A program made the position numbers and the translations under genes. From Gemmatimonadota bacterium (GTDB lineage Bacteria > Gemmatimonadota > Gemmatimonadetes > Gemmatimonadales > Gemmatimonadaceae), in NCBI GenBank assembly GCA_028287205.1, contig JAQBQC010000236.1:1-8715 (forward strand): DNA of 8,715 nucleotides, given 5' to 3'. The notes under the pieces were generated by a model. That model made no database searches, had not been told where the DNA came from, and saw nothing but the letters and a program-made list of their open reading frames with translations. Every line of letters begins with the position of its first letter. The first letter of the stretch is position 1. Positions 6,369-8,715 of the stretch are shown piece after piece.

Positions 6369-6397
6369 GAACTAGGGCGAATTGCGAGCGCTGTCAA
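6369..6397 (-). promoter_or_regulatory. Promoter of the leader peptide and sulfur operon
   Basis: On the minus strand a perfect TTGACA (6397-6392) is followed by a 17-bp spacer and TAGTTC (6374-6369), a weak -10. Start-site spacing predicts transcription from about 6361-6362, at the leader ATG. The TGA stop of the DinB-fold gene (6396-6394) lies within the -35 box, so the promoter is embedded at the end of that gene. Confidence 0.65.
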
Positions 6398-6906
6398 GCC
6401 GACCTCCCTTCTTGCATGACCCTGACCACTTTGGCCGTCGCGATGATCCCGCCCACGTGCCGCTGCGTATGCTCGGCGATGTGCACGAGAAGTCCGAGCA
6501 CGGTGGTGGGCAGCCGCCGGCGTCCCACCCCGCGAGCCTCGAGGTAGATCCCGGGCGGCGTCTCGCGCATCACGTCGAGCGCGCGCTCGATGGCTGCGAG
6601 AGCCACGCGCACGAGATCGTCGGCGCTCCGGCCGTCGTCCTCGATCTCCGCATCCATCTCCGTCAGCTGCGCATCGGTGAGCATCTCGCCGCGCGCGTAC
6701 GTCAACAGGCGGTCGATGCTTCCGGCGAGGTGGCGCAGATGAAAGCCCACCGCTGCCGCACCGCCCGGACGCGCCCCGAGCTGCGGCGTCGTCAGCCCCT
6801 GCGCGGCCATGGGAATGTCCTCGGCAGCCTGCATCAGCGCATGCGCCGCCGGCATGACCATCGCGGGCATCCCGGCGATGGGTCCGCGCAGCCAGGGCTC
6901 AGCCAT
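6394..6906 (-). CDS. DinB-fold (DinB/YfiT-like) protein, putative metal-dependent thiol transferase family
   Basis: A 170-residue, largely helical protein of the DinB superfamily, a four-helix bundle that usually binds a divalent metal through three histidines. H56 and H59 (VGFHLRHL) sit in the second helix. H142, H146 and H150 (VHIAEHTQRHVGGI) sit in the last helix; H59 with H146 and H150 is the likely triad. Length is typical. Some family members transfer bacillithiol or mycothiol, others are uncharacterised, so a specific activity cannot be assigned. AGGAG lies a few bases before ATG 6906. The stop codon overlaps the -35 box of the sulfur operon promoter, so read-through from this gene could add to sulfur-gene expression. 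It is divergent from the ferredoxin gene across 103 bases. Confidence 0.85.
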   Translation of the reverse strand: MAEPWLRGPIAGMPAMVMPAAHALMQAAEDIPMAAQGLTTPQLGARPGGAAAVGFHLRHLAGSIDRLLTYARGEMLTDAQLTEMDAEIEDDGRSADDLVRVALAAIERALDVMRETPPGIYLEARGVGRRRLPTTVLGLLVHIAEHTQRHVGGIIATAKVVRVMQEGRSA

Positions 6907-6974
6907 GTCTCACTCCTGAACACCCCGCGATGTGCGATGCATCACCAACGAGAGCGCATTCGAGAGCGACTCCG

Positions 6975-7003
6975 TCCATTAAATCATCGCGGACCGCTAG
7001 ATT
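6975..7003 (+). promoter_or_regulatory. Possible leaderless promoter of the ferredoxin gene
   Basis: TAGATT (6998-7003) matches four of six bases of TATAAT and ends six bases before ATG 7010, the same spacing as in the M16 peptidase promoter. No ribosome binding site is present, which fits transcription starting at the ATG. The -35 position (TCCATT, 6975-6980) is poor, so this rests mainly on the -10 box and spacing. Confidence 0.4.
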
Positions 7004-7009
7004 TACCGC

Positions 7010-7330
7010 ATGGGACAGTATAAGCATCATGTGTTCGTGTGTACGTCGGGCGGAACGTGTCCGGGACAGGGTAGCGATCTTGTATTTGCCGCACTCAAAA
7101 AAGGCGCCGCTGCAGCCGGCATTCAGAACAGCGTTCGCGTCAATCACGCGGGATGCATGGGACAATGCGGCAATGGTCCGATGGTCGTCGTGTATCCGGA
7201 AGCCATATGGTATGCGCACGTCGATGCGGCCGGTGCCGAGCAGATTCTGCACGGGCACCTCATCGCCGGGCAGATAGTCGAACAGTATCGCTACGTCGCT
7301 CCACCGGGCGACAACAAGCTACCCAAATGA
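7010..7330 (+). CDS. Thioredoxin-like [2Fe-2S] ferredoxin
   Basis: A 106-residue soluble electron carrier of the thioredoxin-fold [2Fe-2S] family, related to Aquifex Fd4 and the NuoE cluster domain. Four cysteines are in family order: C11 and C17 (VFVCTSGGTCPGQGS), then C49 and C53 (NHAGCMGQCGNGP). These should ligate one 2Fe-2S cluster. VVVYPEAIWYAHV (59-71) and a C-terminal IVEQY strand are typical. The first cysteine pair is spaced CX5C, shorter than the twelve-residue spacing of Aquifex Fd4, so the first loop is compact. The start at ATG 7010 has no ribosome binding site and is probably leaderless. The partner reductase is not in the window. A small unknown gene follows after 16 bases on the same strand and may be co-transcribed. 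Confidence 0.93.
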   Translation: MGQYKHHVFVCTSGGTCPGQGSDLVFAALKKGAAAAGIQNSVRVNHAGCMGQCGNGPMVVVYPEAIWYAHVDAAGAEQILHGHLIAGQIVEQYRYVAPPGDNKLPK

Positions 7331-7346
7331 AGCAGAGCTGTGCAGC

Positions 7347-7700
7347 ATGATCAGAGCAGATTGGCACGATGAGGGAACGCGCGACAGTGGACGATCGGAC
7401 AACAGTGCAAATGCAGAGGCAATGACTCGCTCGCTGGAAGAGCACGGAGTCGATGTCACCGGATCGGAGTCGGGTGCCGAGCTCACGATGATGCAGACGG
7501 CGGTGGATGGGTTCCGCCGGGCTGCGGAGGCGCTCGCGGGTCACATCCCGCTCAGCAGCCGCGCCGACGATCTCTGCCGCCAGGTGGTGCCGCCGCGCGC
7601 GGCGGACGAAACGCCGCGTCAGTACGCGGAGCGAGTCAACAGAATGTCGGAGCGCTTCCGGGCGCTCACCGAGGGCTCTACACGCGAGCGCCCGCGCTAA
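7347..7700 (+). CDS. Small hypothetical protein downstream of the ferredoxin gene
   Basis: A 117-residue soluble protein that I do not recognise. It begins 16 bases after the ferredoxin stop, which suggests co-transcription. No signal peptide or membrane segment is visible. Residues 47-66 (MMQTAVDGFRRAAEALAGHI) and about 87-110 (TPRQYAERVNRMSERFRAL) look like amphipathic helices; one cysteine lies near residue 77. Codon third positions are strongly G/C from about codon 26 onward but less so before it, so the real start may be ATG 7422, giving 92 residues. Neither start has a strong ribosome binding site; weak purine runs precede both. It converges on the HNH gene with six bases between stops. 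Confidence 0.6.
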   Translation: MIRADWHDEGTRDSGRSDNSANAEAMTRSLEEHGVDVTGSESGAELTMMQTAVDGFRRAAEALAGHIPLSSRADDLCRQVVPPRAADETPRQYAERVNRMSERFRALTEGSTRERPR

Positions 7701-7706
7701 CGCGCT

Positions 7707-8036
7707 TCATCGCTCGGCCGCGCGTCGTTGCGCGCGCTTCGAATCCCTTCGCGCAAGCTGCTCCTCCACCGCTCGCAGATGACGTGGCCACACCGCCGTC
7801 GCGAGCGTGAAGAAGTATTTGCGCGCAACGGGCTCCGCGGAAAGAAATTCCGCGAGCTTGCGATGCCCCTTGAGCGTGTTGCAGCCCTTGCATGCTGTCA
7901 CTAAGTTCCCACCGGACCGATCTCCCCCTCGCACGCGAGGCTGAACGTGATCCACCGTCAGCTCGTCCGCCGGGAAGATCTCCCCACAGTAGACACAGCG
8001 ATATCTGTCGCGCGCGAAGACCTGGTCTCGAGTCAT
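7707..8036 (-). CDS. HNH endonuclease family protein
   Basis: A 109-residue stand-alone HNH protein. CVYCG (14-18) and CKGCN (49-53) supply the four cysteines of a structural zinc site. DH (29-30) starts the HNH motif, followed by PRVRGGDRSGGNL (33-45, N44) and NTLKGHR (53-59). The layout DHxxPxxxGG-NL-CxxCNxxKG is the classic McrA-like HNH core, which cuts or nicks DNA using one metal ion. About 50 basic or charged residues follow, perhaps for DNA binding. ATG 8036 is chosen because AGGA lies six bases before it; a TTG at 8051 would add five residues. No restriction methylase, phage or intron feature is nearby, so its target and role are unknown. Its ATG shares bases with the ATG of the opposite-strand gene. 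Confidence 0.9.
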   Translation of the reverse strand: MTRDQVFARDRYRCVYCGEIFPADELTVDHVQPRVRGGDRSGGNLVTACKGCNTLKGHRKLAEFLSAEPVARKYFFTLATAVWPRHLRAVEEQLARRDSKRAQRRAAER

Positions 8037-8361
8037 GCCTGATCCTGTCAATCCCCGTCGTGCGCTGATGGGAGCGGCGAAGCGCTACTTCCTCGAACAG
8101 AGCGAAGCCGCGCTGCACGCCACTTCGAACGATGATCCGCCACGGCTCACCCTCCGAGCACTAGAGAAGATTGCCATGTCGCGCACCCGCGAACGCATCC
8201 TCAACAATCTGGACGAGATGTACCGCGAGAGCTTCGAGCGCGCCAAGGCCACGAGCGACAGCTCGCAAATGGCCACGCTCGATTTCGCCTATCGCCGAGA
8301 GCAGCTCTATTTCGAGATCCTTCTCGACATTCGTGATGCGATGGAGCGTCGTAACGGATGA
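8035..8361 (+). CDS. Small helical hypothetical protein
   Basis: A 108-residue soluble protein, charged and probably almost entirely alpha-helical (for example LRALEKIAMSRTRERILNNL and YRREQLYFEILLDIRDAMERR). It has no cysteine, signal peptide or membrane segment, and I do not recognise the family. Codon third positions are G/C-rich over most of its length, and its stop overlaps the next gene's start at ATGA; both support a real gene. The assumed start, ATG 8035, shares CATG with the HNH start and has no ribosome binding site. ATG 8068 is the next in-frame option and would remove the overlap. Confidence 0.65.
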   Translation: MPDPVNPRRALMGAAKRYFLEQSEAALHATSNDDPPRLTLRALEKIAMSRTRERILNNLDEMYRESFERAKATSDSSQMATLDFAYRREQLYFEILLDIRDAMERRNG

Positions 8362-8715
8362 TGAGCGTGCCGCGCCGTAAACGCGTTCCTGCTCGTTCGC
8401 TGCTCGCCCCGATACTCACCTCGATCCTCAGCATGATCTCCGCGTTCACGCTTCCCGCGCCCGCCAACGCGCAGAGCGCCTCGGTTTCGCTCGCGGTCGT
8501 GAACGCGCGCATCTGGACCGGAAATCCGAAGCGCCCGTGGGCCGAAGCGATCGCCGTACGCGGCGACCGGATCGCGGCGGTTGGCTCGAGCGCCGAGATC
8601 CGAAAGATGACGGGTGCGGGCGCGAAAGTCATCGATGCGCACGGCCAGATGCTGGTGCCGGGATTCAACGACGCCCACGTCCACATCATCAGCGCGGGGC
8701 GCGGGCTCTCGATGG
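8358..8715 (+). CDS. Secreted amidohydrolase, YtcJ-like, N-terminal part
   Basis: The frame is open from tandem ATGs at 8358 and 8361 to the window edge, giving 119 residues of an incomplete protein. Residues 1-39 form an export signal: basic start PRRKR (5-9), hydrophobic core about 14-32, and a cut near ANA-Q. The mature start has the beta-sandwich and metal-site opening of amidohydrolases: VVNARIWTG (47-55), AIAVRGDRIAAVG (64-76), VIDAHGQMLVPGFNDAHVHI (91-110). H107 and H109 are the HxH metal ligands. PGFNDAHVH is typical of the YtcJ/amidohydrolase-3 branch, which hydrolyses amide-type bonds in varied substrates. Start codon 8358 overlaps the preceding stop as ATGA. Substrate and C-terminal metal ligands lie beyond the window. 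Confidence 0.92.
   Translation, partial: MMSVPRRKRVPARSLLAPILTSILSMISAFTLPAPANAQSASVSLAVVNARIWTGNPKRPWAEAIAVRGDRIAAVGSSAEIRKMTGAGAKVIDAHGQMLVPGFNDAHVHIISAGRGLSM

Noticed and set aside
6151..6391. SAM riboswitch in the leader of the sulfur operon
   Set aside because: I could not find a SAM-I-type core or any other riboswitch core I know; the Cys-rich ORF and hairpin explain the leader better.
7707..8361. HNH gene and its small neighbour as a toxin-antitoxin or homing module
   Set aside because: The genes are divergent with overlapping starts, not an operon, and there is no intron, intein, repeat or phage gene nearby; nothing beyond the HNH motif supports it.

Overview
The window is GC-rich, densely packed bacterial chromosome with no sign of phage, transposon, CRISPR array, rRNA or tRNA. 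The gene set fits a Gram-negative-type soil or freshwater bacterium. It includes a secreted M16 peptidase, a TatA/E protein, a PPK2 kinase, a CysA2-like sulfurtransferase with CRIGERS active site, a DinB-fold protein and a secreted YtcJ-like amidohydrolase. Gemmatimonadota is my best guess, but that is inference from gene style, not from a marker gene.

Layout. The left edge (1-770, minus) is the N-terminal part of an exported M16 metallopeptidase that runs out of the window. A 342-bp divergent spacer follows, holding a probable leaderless promoter for the peptidase and a strong intrinsic-terminator-like hairpin just 5' of a small secreted protein of unknown function (1113-1583, plus). That gene converges on a GntR-type regulator with an unrecognised effector domain (1588-2520, minus). 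Divergent from it, plus strand, are a tatA/E gene and a PPK2-family kinase gene (2806-3892).

The central block (3920-6397, minus) is a sulfur-assimilation operon read sulfurtransferase, then OsmC-like protein, then cysteine synthase. The first two genes overlap at ATGA, and the ribosome binding site of the third sits on the stop codon of the second. Upstream lies the most interesting part of the window. A consensus TTGACA -35 leads to a 24-codon ORF that starts almost at the predicted transcription start and carries Cys-Ala-Cys-Cys. A perfect 10-bp hairpin follows, whose 5' arm could pair instead with a segment inside the leader ORF. This looks like a cysteine-responsive attenuator of the leaderless polycysteine kind described in mycobacteria, here probably outside Actinobacteria.

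The right part holds a DinB-fold gene (6394-6906, minus), whose stop codon lies inside the -35 box of the sulfur promoter. Divergent from it are a thioredoxin-like 2Fe-2S ferredoxin, apparently leaderless, and a small unknown protein. An HNH nuclease gene (minus) and a small helical protein gene (plus) follow, with start codons sharing one CATG. The small-protein gene overlaps by ATGA the start of a secreted amidohydrolase that leaves the window at 8715.
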